Notes: a model not told the origin generated them from the sequence alone. DNA of 64,000 nt from Phascolarctos cinereus (GCF_002099425.1 NW_018343979.1:6770001-6834000), one strand, 5' to 3'; shown: positions 46,690 to 58,764, counted from the first letter of the stretch. Numbers and translations are program-made.

Positions 46690-47560
46690 TCTGTAAGTAA
46701 GCTACCAATAGCCAGATTTTTTTTAAGTGCTCCAAATGACTAATATTTAGAGAAATGCAAATTAAAGCAACTCTAAGGTTCCATTTCATACTCATTGGAT
46801 TGGCAAAGTTGACCCCCCCCCCAAAATGAAAATGACAAATGTTAGGGCAACTGCAGAAAAACAGGTTTATTAATGCACTGTGAATGAAGCTGTGAATTGG
46901 CCCAGCCATTCTGGAAAGCAATTTGGAATTGTGCCCCAAAAGTTACTAAATTACATATCTTCATTGATCCAAAAATACCCAGACTAGGTCTATACCCCCA
47001 AAGAGACCAAATAAAGTAGAAAGATCAATACATTAAAAAATATTTATGGTAGCTCTTTTTGTTGGGAAAAACAACTGGAGACTTGGAGGGTATTCCTCAA
47101 CTGGGAAATGGCTGAACAAATTATGGTATATGAAAGTATTGGAATCCTACGGTACCATAAGAGATAATGAAAAGGAAAGTTTCAGAGAAACCTGGGAAGA
47201 CTTGTATGAGCAATACAGAATGAAGTAAAAGAACTAGGAGGACAATTTATACAACAGTAACAAAATTGTAAAGACAAACTTTGAAAGACTTAAGAATTCT
47301 AATCAGTTCAGTGATCAGCCACAATTCCAATGATAAAGCAAGCTATTTCCTGACAGAGTTGTAATGGACTCGAGGCCCAGAATGAGACATGAAACATTTT
47401 GAACATGAGCAGTGGATGAATTTGTTTTGCTTAACTATACATATTAGTTACAAAGATTTTGTTTTTTTCCTTTTTTTTCCTGGTAAGGGGAAGGAAGAAG
47501 AGACGGGAGCAAGAGAAAATAAGTTTTTTGTTAGTTGAAGAAATATTAAATATCTAAAAA
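46690..47560 (+). mobile_element. L1 LINE fragment (ORF2 C-terminus and 3' UTR), older type
   Basis: Translation shows the L1 ORF2 block REMQIKATLRFHF near 46754-46792, then a C-terminal NKLWYMKVLESY and RDNEKESF near 47112-47180, followed by a 3' UTR with 'ggggaaggaagaagagacgg'. It is more diverged than the two L1s at 22.7 and 30.2 kb and has lost reading frame. A (GAA)n tract lies just beyond (47592-47617). Confidence 0.75.
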
Positions 47561-47619
47561 ATACCTTTACTAAAGCAGTAGCTATAACCAAAAAGAAGAA
47601 GAAGAAGAAGAAGAAACTG

Positions 47620-48020
47620 TAGGTTCATAAGTAAAAATAAAGTCAAAGCTATGAAAAACAGGAATAGCTTATAAGAGATGAACTCAGGACAAAGATTCTA
47701 ATCCTTTTGCACCTCTATCCATAGGTTCAAAAATATCTTCCCCAACCTACCTGAAAGCTTTCATTTCGTTTTGTTATACTGTCTACAGATCTAAGAGAGA
47801 GTCATACGAGCTTAAAAAACATTGCCTTTTAAAAATACAAATACCCTCAGAAAGCTTATGGAGTTGCTGCTCTAAACATTAATTCTGAATTATTTCAATC
47901 CAATTGCTTTCCTTCTAACAGGTGAGTAAGGTCCTGGGTACTGAGAGAAATAGAGTTTTGATAAGCTAGGAGAAGGTGAAGGGGCAGTAATTTTGGAGTC
48001 TGAAGCATTTTGAGAGTACG
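47620..48020. other. Intergenic, no gene recognised
   Basis: Unassigned. Confidence 0.4.
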
Positions 48021-48035
48021 GAAGACCTGATTAAG

Positions 48036-48279
48036 GGTAGATAAGTAGCGGAGTGGATAGAGTGCTGGGCCTGGAGTAAAGAAGACCTGAGTTCAAATCC
48101 AGCCTAAGACACTTACTAGCTGTGTGACCCTGGCAAGTCACTTAACCCTGTTTGCCTCGGTTTCCTCATCTGTAAAATGAGCTGGAGAAGGAAACGGGAA
48201 ACCTCTCCAGTATCTTCGCCAAGAAAACCCCAAATGGGGTCATGAAGAGTTGGACAATACTGAAAACGTCTGAACAACA
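48036..48279 (+). repeat. MAR1-type long SINE with perfect TSD
   Basis: tRNA-like head (agcggagtggatagagtgct), B box 'gagttcaaatccag', 'ctcatctgtaaaatgagctg', then the MAR1-type 3' part 'ccagtatcttcgccaagaaa' and 'ggggtcatgaagagttgga'. AAGACCTGATTAAG flanks it at 48022-48035 and 48280-48293. Confidence 0.95.
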
Positions 48280-48284
48280 AAGAC

Positions 48285-48565
48285 CTGATTAAGTCCAGTG
48301 CTGTAAGGAGGAACTTCAGGCAATATAAAGCCCCTGAAAGGCTGATTGTCTGGTGAATGGTGCTCGAAAAGCAAGAAGAGGTACAGTTTGAGGATGTCCA
48401 AACAAGCCACCTATTTAGAAAATGGTGTCTAGAGTCAGCTCAAGAAAGAGAAAAGAAATTCTCTACTTCCTTTTCTCCCTTCACTCATACGTTTATACAT
48501 ACATACATACAACTGTATGGAGTCCTATCCCCAGGAGTCAGACTAAGACTAACTCTCCAGCTCAG
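48285..48565. other. Intergenic, no gene recognised
   Basis: Unassigned; contains (CATA)n near 48495-48510. Confidence 0.4.
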
Positions 48566-48632
48566 GTACATGACAGTGCATAGCACAGTACCCGGCACAT
48601 AGTAGGTACTTAATAAAGTTTATTGGATTGGA
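48566..48632 (+). mobile_element. L2 3' tail
   Basis: 'gtacccggcacatagtaggt' followed by 'acttaataaagtttattgga' is the L2 terminus. Confidence 0.8.
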
Positions 48633-48817
48633 TTATGATTTAAATGGGCATCTGTGAGCTAGTCTAGAAATCTGACATATAATATTGTAGGATTTGGGGC
48701 GGAGGGGAGTGGGATTGATGAAGAAGGAAATGGGTACTGAATTTCAAATGAGCAACTTACAAATTAACTTCTCAAATGCCTACTGTTCATAAATTAGGGG
48801 CTTCCTTACTAAAAGAT

Positions 48818-48992
48818 AGTGTGGTATAATGGAAAGTGCACTCTTTTTGGAGTAAGGAGACGGGTTTGAATATTGGCTCCAGCACTTCCTATGTGACCTC
48901 AGCCTCCTTTTAATTCTCAGAATTTCACTTTCTTCATCTATAAAATGGGGATTGCAATTCACTAACCACCTCACAGAGGTGTTGTGATGTGA
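48818..48992 (+). repeat. MIR SINE
   Basis: 'gtgtggtataatggaaagtg', 'ttcttcatctataaaatggg' and 'ctcacagaggtgttgtgatg'. Nearly full length; a sense L2 tail follows at 49050-49190 (agatcctcaataaattctta). Confidence 0.85.
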
Positions 48993-49317
48993 ACTATCAT
49001 TACTATCCTATAACATTTTACATTAGTCTCATTAGTTTTAGTTTCAATTGCCTCACTAGGCAATTGTAAGCTTCTGGAAAGCAAGGACCATATTGCAAAC
49101 TTCTTCTGCATCCTCCAAGGAGCCTAGCACAGGACCAAGCACAGAATAGATCCTCAATAAATTCTTATTGACAGATTGATTGATTTCTTGATTAAGGTGG
49201 CTTGAGGTAGAACTTTCCTATGGAGAGATGTCACCTCTGGGATTCACTTTTGGTTATATTTCAGTAGAATCCTTCTTCAATCCTACTGCCATCACCACCA
49301 TACACTCTTCCTAAATG

Positions 49318-49580
49318 TTCTCATTTCAGTCATGTTCAACTCTTTGTGACCCCATTTGGGATTTTCTTGGCAAAGATACTGGGGTGGTTTGCCATTTCCT
49401 TCTTCAGGTCATTTTACAGATGAGGAAACTGAGGCAAACAGGATTAAATGAATTGCCAAGCTTTGAATTACAGCTAGTAAATATCTGAAGCTGGATTTAA
49501 ACTTAGTAAGACTCATCCTCCTGATGAGTCTTCCTGACTCCAGGCCTGGTATTCTATCCATAGCATCACCTAGCTGCCCC
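49318..49580 (-). repeat. MAR1-type long SINE, inverted
   Basis: 'ctctttgtgaccccatttgg', 'gtttgccatttccttcttca', 'cagatgaggaaactgaggca', a decayed inverted B box and the inverted head 'tcacctagctgcccc'. Full length, older than the 48-kb copy. Confidence 0.9.
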
Positions 49581-49804
49581 CCCTTATTTAATGGATCAGT
49601 GCATAACAAAGACCTGACTTTATACTAACCTATAATGAAGTGACAAGATGAAGGCCACTATATTTAGGATAGTGTTTCTAACTACCACTGCTGCTTATTG
49701 ATTTTCATATAACTTATTATTTTCATTTATGCTCTTTTATTGCAATCATGACCTGATGCTACTTCAGGAAATAGTGTCATTTTGCATATATGCTCTATGA
49801 AGTT

Positions 49805-49990
49805 TGGATTTAATCAAAGGGCTGCACTTGATGACCTGGAGGGCCACATGTAGCCCAGAGGCCACAGGTTCCCCACCTCTGATCTAGATCCTTGTGGGCA
49901 GATATTATTTCATTCATTGTATTTGTATGCCTAGAACCAGCATAGAGGCCACATAGTAGGTACTTAATAAAAAGATGTTGATGGATTAAT
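49805..49990 (-). mobile_element. hAT-like DNA transposon end followed by an L2 tail
   Basis: 'gggctgcacttgatgacctg', 'gggccacatgtagcccagag' and 'aggttccccacctctg' are one inverted end of a hAT-like element (49805-49888). A sense L2 tail follows (taggtacttaataaaaagat). Confidence 0.6.
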
Positions 49991-49999
49991 ACCTTTAAA

Positions 50000-50900
50000 A
50001 TAATTAGGTTCCAAGTCACACTTGTATTGAACCTTCATTTAATGGGTCCCTGGGGAAAAGTAACTCAAATCTACTGCAGTCTTTCAGAGGGAAACACAGT
50101 GGTAGAAAATCATAACTTGATCTTCCATTGAGAGCACATAATCTGGATAAGTACTAAGATAACTGACAAGTGTTACTGTACTATGTATTTCTTTGAAGTC
50201 AATGAGGCTGAAAATCTCACTCTAAAAAGTTCTCTTAAGCAGAGAGGGTAACTTTGTTCTAATTTGAATTTCTGACATGGCATATTTTAAACAATTCTGT
50301 AAATATTAGTCTGCAAGTCCTGACATAACTTTGAGTACCCCAGAGAAGAAATCCAAATGTGTGCTTGTGTATAAACATGGGTCACACTAAACTAAACTTC
50401 AGAAACCTGAAAGAAAGGAAAGAGTTTCCTGAGGGCTAAACTGAATCTCCATTCAACATTTCTTTAAGATGAGACTTTTTCAATCACTGTATGGCTTGTA
50501 CTCCAAATGTAAGCCAAAAGTTCTATTTCTATGTACACATCGAAACACTGTATGTGTTCATTTGAACAACCTTCCGTAGCTAAAAAAAAAAAGCAAGAAC
50601 AAAAATTTAGGATTAGTGACTAGATTCCTAAGACCCAGGGTCTAAGAGTCTGCCTGAAAGTTTAGTCACATTGACTTTTTTTCCTCTTCCCAGTATGTTT
50701 TAATTCCATATGAAAAAGAGATTGTTACCAGTTCTAAATATACAGGCTAGAAACCTGATTTGATGGGATACAATCATCAGTAAAACCTCTTTACTTCAGA
50801 AGAATTATGGGAAGACCTATCTAAAATTATGAAGAGTTTGGATAAATTATTATTTTGCCACTTTTAGCTGCAGTTAGTCACTGGAATTAGTTGAGTGTAG
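50000..50900. other. Intergenic, no gene recognised
   Basis: Unique-looking AT-rich sequence; nothing recognised. Confidence 0.45.
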
Positions 50901-50904
50901 AGCA

Positions 50905-51327
50905 GAGCTTCTCAAATGTTTGGGTCTCAAGATGTCTTTACATACTCTTAAGAACTGAGGACTCTGAAAAGAGCGTTGGGTTATGTAAAATATATTGAAC
51001 AATGTTTGCCATATTAGAACTTAAAACATCTTAGTTGTATTATGAAAATAGTTTCAACCTCTCTTTTTTATTTTTCAGTCATGTCTGACCCTTCATGATC
51101 CCATTTGGTGTTTTCTTGGCAAAGATACTGGAGTGGTTTGCCATTTCCTTCTCCAGCTCATTTTACAGATGAGGAAACAAGGTTAAGTGACTTGCCAAAG
51201 GTAACACAGCTAGTAGGTGTCTGAGGCCAGATTTGACTGCAGGCCCAGCACTCTAGCCACTGGGCCTTCTAGTTTAAAAAAAAAAGTCTCAGGGACCCCT
51301 GGGGCAACCCACTTTGAGAACTGCTGA
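50905..51327 (+). mobile_element. hAT-Charlie-like remnant hosting a SINE
   Basis: Near-inverted ends 'gcagagcttctcaaatgtt' and 'cccactttgagaactgctg'. Between them sits an inverted MAR1-type SINE at 51066-51270. No transposase remains. Confidence 0.7.
51066..51270 (-). repeat. MAR1-type SINE, inverted
   Basis: 'tcatgtctgacccttcatga', 'tggtttgccatttccttctc', 'cattttacagatgaggaaac' and 'gccactgggccttctag'. The B-box part is shortened. Confidence 0.88.
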
Positions 51328-51564
51328 TATAAAGGAAAGTCTACACATGGAGTCAAAGGATCTGAGTGCAAGTCCCTGCTTTGTTCTTAGGTGAAGGTCA
51401 CAGTTGTGACCTTCAGCAAGTTTTCCCATATAGATATCTATAAAATGAGGAGAAGTGAGGGAATAGGTGACCTTTACTTACAGTCACTTCCCTGCTCTAA
51501 ATTCTGTAATTTATAAGTAAAGTAACAAATTATTGCCTAGTAGATTTTTTGAAGAGCTGCTTAA

Positions 51565-51790
51565 ACGAATCAATCAACATTTATTAAGCCTCAGTTAATT
51601 ATGTATCAGGCACTGTGCTAAACCCTGGGGTACAAATAGAAAAAAAGAAAGACCGTCCCTGCCCTGGAGGAGTTTATAATCTAATGAGGGTAGATAACAC
51701 AAAAGGAAACAGAAAATCTGAGTGGAGCAGGAGGCATGATGAAGAAGTCAGTCAGAGAAGTCCCAGAATAGTGCAACCAGGTTAGAAGTG
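51565..51790 (-). mobile_element. L2 3' end, inverted
   Basis: 'caatcaacatttattaagcc', 'caggcactgtgctaaaccct' and 'cctggaggagtttataatct' are the inverted L2 end. An inverted MIR follows at 51788-51906 (gttgcccaagatcacacagt). Confidence 0.8.
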
Positions 51791-51906
51791 GTACCCAGAG
51801 AGGTTGAGTGAGTTGCCCAAGATCACACAGTAGCAAGCAACAGAAATGGGACTTGAACACACGTACTCTTACTTCTAATCCAGTGTTCTTTCCACTGTAC
51901 CATGCT
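51788..51906 (-). repeat. MIR SINE, inverted fragment
   Basis: 'cccagagaggttgagtgagt', 'cacacagtagcaagcaacag' and 'tttccactgtaccatgct'. Confidence 0.75.
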
Positions 51907-51909
51907 AAT

Positions 51910-54685
51910 ATAATAACCTTTGCTTAGTAGTACAACTTTTCATAGTACCTAACACCCATGCTTCTGAAAATTTAATAATTCAATAGATATTTCTTCTTTC
52001 TAGATGCATATTTACAATCTTTGACCTTTTGTTTTCAGACCTTATTAATAGTTTGAAGGTGCAAAGGTAAAATTACTGTTTCATTGAAGCCCTAATAGCA
52101 ATCTTTGTAAATACAGATACTGTTATGAGCTTCCTGTACGCTTTAGAATCCTTGGGATTATGGGTGTTAGACAAATATATAGTGTAATGATGAGTTCTTA
52201 TAAGCTGCATTGTAACAAAATCATATGATCCCAAAGAGCCTACATAACAAGAAAAATAGAGGCATTTGTCAACATCTTCTAAAAATGTATCAGCTCATTA
52301 GAGATAGAATGGACTGTATAAATTTAAAATATTAGCCCAAAATCTGTCTCCAAATCTTTGTAAAATACATTCACTTAATTTCATAGGGATTGGAGATTCG
52401 CATAAAAATCCAAAGTTTATTCCCATGGTAAATATAAGCCCATCTTTTAAAGGCCTGTCAAACAACAGTAGGTACTGGGCCTTAGTCAAGCCTAACCATA
52501 TCCTTACCACCTAGGTCAAATCCAGCACTGTAGATTAAAAAACATGTTTATATCTATAATTTAAAGTAATTATCTTCAAAAGTTTGAGAAACATGAGGGT
52601 CAGTGAGTAGCCTAAATTTTTTTCATAGCAAATCTAAATTTAGCCCTTTATTTCAATTAGTGTTCCAAGAAAGTTAACTGAAAAACAAGAAATAAGGAAA
52701 GAAATATGCCCATGTCTAACTGTTTCAATAAAATAATTTAGAACATAGAATACAGAATATAGAATTTCTTCTAGTGGAAATTGTTATTCTGTAGTATTTT
52801 TTACAGTACTTAGTATTTCAAAAATCTACAGATGGACATTTTCTTTAATCTTAGGCTAAGATCAGCACATAAAAGACAAGCTAATAGGGACGTCACCGCT
52901 AACCCATCCCTGAAACTGAAAACAGACTGCTTCCTTTGGAGAGCGCATGACTTTGCAATGCCATACCTGTCCTGGTCCTATGGTATTCCATTTAAATCAG
53001 CCAGAGAGCACAAGCCATGCACAGAGCCTTTTTTTAGCTGGATTGTTTAGAAGCAATAAGATTGTTTATGGGGGGGGGGGGAAGCGTTTCTCATATTATA
53101 ATTACTATTGCTTGCTATTTAAATATTTTAATAATCTTGTTGTGGATCCACCTGAAGGTATTTTTAAGCAAGGGGCATATTTTCGAAAGTTATCAAAGTA
53201 AACAATTAAACAAAACTACAAATTCCTGCAGAGCAGAACATTATAATTTTGGATGAAAATGTATTCCTTCTCCAGGGGAGCAGAGGTAAGGAGCAGCCTC
53301 CTCAAATTAAAGACAGGAAAAAGTAAATTTTTAAGAGTTTCCTTAAAATGCCCACACACACACATCACCACCACCACCTTCATATTTCAAATCAATCCCA
53401 TCTTAGTTCTTACGGATTGTTATAACTTTCTGTTTATTGTTTGGTAATCATAGGAAACTAATCAGTTATCTTATTCCATTTCCTATTTACCAGATGTTCC
53501 CACCCTAAACCAGAATTCATCCATAGGCACATACTAGGCACAAACAAATAAAAGCTTGTAAGTACATTCTCATTGACATGCCAAGATTAATTTTAAATCT
53601 CTAACTACCAGGAAAAGGTGTTTAGTATCTTAGATTTCTCTCACATTGGAACCTAGCATACAGAAAATAAGTCACACATAGTAGTGTACATATAAGGCAA
53701 AAAATAGAATATACATTCTGTGGTTAACAAGACTGCCTGATTGTTAATTCTTGAAGTAGCCCCCTTCAAGGAATGACATCAGTGTTGGTGGGCCTAAAAT
53801 GATCCCTGCAGCTGGTCTCCATTCTGGTTTTTCTGGCTAGCAAAAGTGTGTCACACCCTGACCCTCTCTGCTGAGCCTGACTCCAAAATACTTGTGAGTA
53901 AAGGTATTGAAATTTACAAGGATCTTGCCCTTAGCACTGTGCTCCTGGGGTGAAGCATTCTTATAAATTTCAAGGAGCTGCCAGCTTAGAATAACCCAGC
54001 TAGTCAGGCAGGCAGTAGAACAAGGCAACACACAGATACACACAAGCACGTGCTTGTCACCTGCACCAGGCAAATGCAAATAGACCCAACTCTTCTAGGG
54101 GCAACCAGCTTGTTCTTATTTTGGACCATGAAACTGTTTAAATAGTGATGATATTCAGGATGGTTTGAATTTTGGACCTGTCAATCAGATCTACATCCAT
54201 CTAGGCTTCCTGGAAAGACACAAACCTCTTTTAAATGAAGGGGTTGCTCTGTTTAACTGAGAAGCTATGTAAATACATTCTTTTAAAGTGGTGTTTTGCT
54301 TTGGTGACTTTCTAAGCCAATCCAAACACTAGAGTAGCAGGCTTTGGAACTAACTGTAAATAAGATTTCAGAAGATTGAGAATAGCAGCAAATAATGAAC
54401 TGTGACAAAGTATCCTAGGAAAAAGAAGTACATAAATGACAGAAATAGTCGAAGTAAAGGGGAGTTTAAATCTCAAGACTATCCCAAACGTCTTGAAAAG
54501 ATTTTAATATAGTAAATAAATCATTTTAGGGAAAATGTGTGTGCAAACAAACCATAGAAGTTTCCTCTAAATTCTATAATTGAAATTAGGCTAGACTCAA
54601 TACCTGGAAACCACCATCAATACAGGTGATAAATAACTGAAAATTAACAACATATAATAGGAGGAAGAACACTTCCTTCCTTCCT
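51910..54685. other. Repeat-poor upstream flank of HEY2, no gene recognised
   Basis: About 2.8 kb with no recognised interspersed repeat. A run of 12 G is at 53070-53081. Open frames near 52832-53201 overlap in different frames and lack motifs. The segment 53700-54110 contains a RUNX-type TGTGGTT (53719) and the palindrome at 54042. Confidence 0.5.
54042..54057. promoter_or_regulatory. 16-bp perfect palindrome centred on a CACGTG E-box
   Basis: acaagcacgtgcttgt equals its own reverse complement and has the class B E-box CACGTG at its centre (54047-54052). bHLH proteins, including HEY factors, bind such boxes. It lies 4.9 kb upstream of the HEY2 start codon. Function is inference. Confidence 0.45.
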
Positions 54686-54689
54686 CAAA

Positions 54690-54790
54690 TATATACATAT
54701 TATATATATATATATATATATAATATATATATACACACACACACACATATATATATATATACACACATACACACACACACACACACACCC
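54690..54790. repeat. TA/CA microsatellite
   Basis: Alternating (TA)n and (CA)n runs, roughly 100 bp. It produces a spurious Val/Cys/Tyr frame on the minus strand. Confidence 0.92.
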
Positions 54791-54794
54791 TCAG

Positions 54795-55895
54795 GGATGT
54801 AATTATGAGGACATAACCAGCCTGAACTTGCTTTTTAAGACATTTGTTTCAAATTATTGTATATAAAATCAATTATTTAGGAGGATAAAGGTCCAGAATT
54901 TCAGAGGTCTAATCAGCTCTATCTATATCTAATCTTCTCCTCTATTCAGTTTAGGATAATTCCCTGCATTTTCCTTCTACCACAATTTTCTTTACGTGAA
55001 AGTCCTCGCACCTTTTTAAGCTAAGTATTTGAGAGCCTCATAGTAGAGAATAATTTAAGAACAAAAACCAAACCAAACAAAAACAAAAACAAAAAAACAG
55101 CTCTTTAGAACTGAAGCTTGCCTTTGTCATGCAGTGAAATCTCTTCTGTTTTGCAGGCTTACTCTCTAGCAAACCTTCTCCAGACTTTAGCTGAAAAGGA
55201 TGTCCCAGCGGGGCAATGGGGTCTGAAATTCCGCAGTTGTCCCCCGCCTCCCCGCCCCCATTCCGTCTTCACACAATCATAACATTCCCATGAAAAGGCA
55301 GCGTGCAAGCCGCCTCTAAAAACACTAGGACACATTAGGTATAAGTTTGCCCTCTCTGACTCTTCCCTCACTGACCCTTGTGCAGAGAAATGCGTTATCT
55401 AATTGAGAAATATTGAGGCGCATGACTGAGATTAAGCATTTTGCAGTTAAATATCCCATTCTTAGGACATTGCTCAAAATATCCGGGGCTTTTTTCTTCG
55501 AATACGCTGACGTTTTTCCCTGAGAATAAACTTAAAGGTGGAAATCCTTTGACGTTTTCGGACTTCCCTTGTCTCGGACTTGGGGTTTTCTTTGTAATGC
55601 TCAAGACTTAAAGGGTGACCCTGGTAGAGGTTTTTAATAGTCGCTGTTTTCCTGCAAGCGAACTGTCCTGGTGTTTGATGTACTATATCTAGACTAGATC
55701 GTAGTGGAGACGTTTACTTAACAGTTAATTTTTATTTTAAGCGATCCCCCCATCCTTGATCATTTTAGAAATGAGTCTCCTGGATATTTAAAGTGAACAC
55801 CAACTCCAGATTACATCTTCCCGTCTAACCCAGTTGATATTACTTTAGGGGTTTGTGTGTGTGTGTTTGTCTTTTAGAAAAGGTGGAGCAGTCTT
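54795..55895. other. Proximal upstream flank, no gene recognised
   Basis: Repeat-poor. CpG content begins to rise from about 55200. An 'aaaacaaaa'-type A/C-rich run is at 55060-55096. No exon is supported. Confidence 0.5.
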
Positions 55896-58138
55896 CTGGT
55901 TTTCAACAGGTCAGACGCGTGGGCAACGCGGCAGACCAGGTATTTACAATGGGAACACATCAGATCCTCCGCGATCTTCGGAGGCAGGCGCCGCCGGGAT
56001 CAGCTTAGTCCCTACTAGAGCCACCGCCGCCGCAGCCTAAGGCATCAAAGATCAGACGTGTCTAGTTCTCGAATCACCGAGCACTGACACTCCCTGGGTA
56101 GCGGGCGCATTTCACTTGGCCACCTGGAGCTTCGTGGCAGTATTTCCCCGACACTTTTCCTAAGGGTGGGGAAGAGGAGGGGCGGGGGGAGTGGATAATC
56201 TGGCTGGATCCAGGAGGGAGGCGAGAGGAGCACAACTTAGGTAGCCTAGGTTAGTCTACGGTACCCTGAGAGCAGCCGCACCCACTTCAGTAAGTGGAGA
56301 AGAGGAGCACGCAGTAGGAGTGAAGGCTCAAGGCCGCCCAAAGTTTCTGGGCATCTCTGTCCCCACGCAATTAGATGGATGCCTCAAAGCTTAGTTATTG
56401 AACAAAACTACAGGCCATACAAGAGAAAAGGCTGGGTGCTTGACTTCTGAACATATACACAACTCGAGTGCCCCAGTCCCTGCCGCCCTAGGGTCCTTTG
56501 TGCTTCCTCTCTTCCTCTTCCGACGCCTTCCCTCACTACCAGCTCTGACACCCCCCACCACCACCACGTTACTTCCCTCCTGCGCCTCCCCAATCCCCCC
56601 CACACCCGCCCAGACTGTCCTCTGGGCAGGTTACATTTCAAGGCAGGATGAAAAGGGTCAGATTTCTGTTCACACGGTTAGAGCAGGCTCCACCGTGGGC
56701 TTGATACAAAGAGGAGGGCGGTGTGGTAAGACGGGTTTTGGGGGTTGGTTGTGGTGGTTGTTGTTGTTGCTTTGATTTGTTTATTTTTAAAGACAGCTTC
56801 ACGCTAAGGCTGTCGATCCTCTCTCTACTCCACTAGACTCAGCCACGGGCTTTTTCCTTGCTGGAGCAAGCCCTCCTTGTCTCCGGTTCTTATCTCCTTC
56901 TCACTCCTTCCCCAGCTGATGCTTTTTCAGATCTGCCTCAGAGTGTTCTTCCCTCTCCGGGTTTCCTTGGTTCCTCTTCCTTCTACCTTCTAGTTTGGGT
57001 TGGGGTTGTGGATAGGTACTAAGTAGGTCAGGGAGACACCTGGGGCTGTCTATTATCCTGGGAAGAATGGGACTTAAAGGGGAAAATCTAAGGTCTAGGA
57101 GGTCTAGGAGAGAATCTTAATTTATTTTTCTCAGTGGCGGTCTAGGTTTTGTTTGTTTGGTTGGCTGGTTGGTTTTAAGGGTCTAGTAAGCTTCGTTTTG
57201 CGCCTCTGCACAACCTACACATAAAAATAAAAAATTAGCTTTAGGGCGGTAATGCCTGGGATCCGAAACAGGGGAAGGCGGGGGAACCCGAAGACTAACT
57301 TTCGGTCAGCTCGGTCTTAGCCATTCTATACGCAAAGCCGTATAGCTGATTTAAATAGTATTTTCAGTACTTGAAGAGTGAGGTTTGGAATTTCTTTCAA
57401 AAATAGAAAGTTTTGAAAAACGTGGAAGAAACTGGGCCAGAGCTTTAGAAAGTGATTTTTAAAATTGTTCAACCAAAAAAATCAGTTTAAACCTAAGTTC
57501 ACAGACACTGCTTTCTCCCATTTTCCATTGCTCGATTCTCCCTAACCCTTTACTCTGTGACTTGCCTGCCCGCTCTTACTGAAAATCGAGACAACTACGT
57601 GGGTGTATAAGCAAAATCAAATTTCCAAAACTTTTCTAGCTCCAAGTATTTGGATTTTTCAGGTTCCAAGTAAATACTGAATTATCCATCTAATTTCCCC
57701 AGTTCTCCATGACACCAGGTGCAGTCATATCACTTAGGGTTACCTTCCAGTTTGCGAATACCTTCGCTCCCAGGGCGGGAAAATGAAAATGCAACCCCAA
57801 AAAAGCGAATGAATCACACATAACTAGGTGCTTTAAAAGACGTGGAAATAGAGTTAAGGAAGAAATTGAACTATTCTGTTATCGTGGTAGCTCTTCCGAC
57901 CCGTTTCAGGAAATCTAGATTCCAGTCTCCTTTGAGCGAACCCTATGTTCCCAAATATTCTGAGCTGGAGAAGCAATGGAAATTTGGGGAGAGAAAACAA
58001 ATCTCTAATAGAACAGTTTTAAGAGGATAGGAGGAAAAACCGTCTACATATGAGACTGCGATCATGTGAGCTTTGGAACCACGGATCCCGAGAGGGGAAG
58101 AGCCCAGAGGGCAGTCTCCCTTTTAGACTTCTGCCAAA

Positions 58139-58185
58139 CACGCGTGCGCACAGCACAAACACACACGCACGCACAGAGCCACGCG
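58139..58185. promoter_or_regulatory. Two HEY/HES-type CACGCG boxes
   Basis: CACGCG occurs at 58139-58144 (within the palindrome CACGCGTG, 58139-58146) and at 58180-58185, 41 bp apart. CACGCG and CACGTG are class C/B sites known for HEY and HES binding, so negative autoregulation is possible. Occupancy is inference. Confidence 0.4.
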
Positions 58186-58434
58186 TTTGAGGTTGTTCTC
58201 TAAACATAGCTCAGAAACTTTGTTTAGGACCGAAAGTGACCGGGGTGGGGGGAGTGTTGGGGGGGGCGGGTGCCGAAACCAAAAGTCTTGCACTCAACAC
58301 CTGATTCTTAGTCTCAGCGTCAGCACAATTTCCCTACATCGATCAGAGAAATGCGGTAACACTCGCCCCGGGGTCGACCCGATTGCGCCTTTCCCCGCCC
58401 GCAGCTCCCAAGAACCGGAGGTGCAGCGGCTGCT

Positions 58435-58442
58435 TTCCCACG
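58435..58442 (-). promoter_or_regulatory. RBPJ/CSL motif (upstream)
   Basis: TTCCCACG on the + strand is CGTGGGAA on the - strand, the optimal RBPJ motif. It lies 507 bp upstream of the HEY2 start codon. Notch activation of HEY2 through RBPJ is established knowledge. Confidence 0.6.
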
Positions 58443-58493
58443 CTTGGAAACTACCCACTGGCTCTAGGCTTTCGCAAAGGACACCCCTCCTCC

Positions 58494-58537
58494 CAGTCCC
58501 CTTGCCCCCTCCCCCCAGTCCCCTTGCCCCCTCCCCC
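58494..58537. repeat. 22-bp tandem duplication in the promoter
   Basis: Two copies of a C-rich 22-mer beginning 'cagtccccttgccccctccc', at 58494-58515 and 58516-58537. It looks like a simple tandem duplication of an SP/KLF-type C-rich segment. Confidence 0.85.
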
Positions 58538-58563
58538 CGCCCCGATCGCCTCTCAGCCACCAG

Positions 58564-58634
58564 CCAATCCCAAGCGCTCCCGACTCCGAGAGGGGGCGGG
58601 CTGATGCTGCCCATCAGGAGCTTTTCGGTCCAAT
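58564..58634 (+). promoter_or_regulatory. Core-promoter elements: two CCAAT boxes and a GC box
   Basis: CCAAT at 58564-58568 and 58630-58634, with GGGGGCGGG at 58592-58600 between them. This is an NF-Y/SP1-type arrangement about 320-390 bp upstream of the HEY2 start codon. The real transcription start probably lies a little downstream. Confidence 0.55.
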
Positions 58635-58764
58635 AGGCGGCGCCTGCGGGGGAGCCAGCCGCGGGGGGGGGGGTGGATGGGGTTACACCCGGGACAGTAC
58701 GCGGGGGGGAAGGGGGCGTGCCTGGAGACTGGGCACTTGCGCTCGCTGGAGGTAGGGACTGCAG

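Noticed and set aside
54597-54788. Minus-strand frame with Cys-Val repeats
   Set aside because: It is the translation of a (CA)n/(TA)n microsatellite.
55142-55170. Splice-acceptor-like 'ctgttttgcag' that could mark an upstream or antisense transcript
   Set aside because: No exon, donor or polyadenylation signal could be paired with it; a HEY2-associated non-coding RNA cannot be supported from sequence alone.
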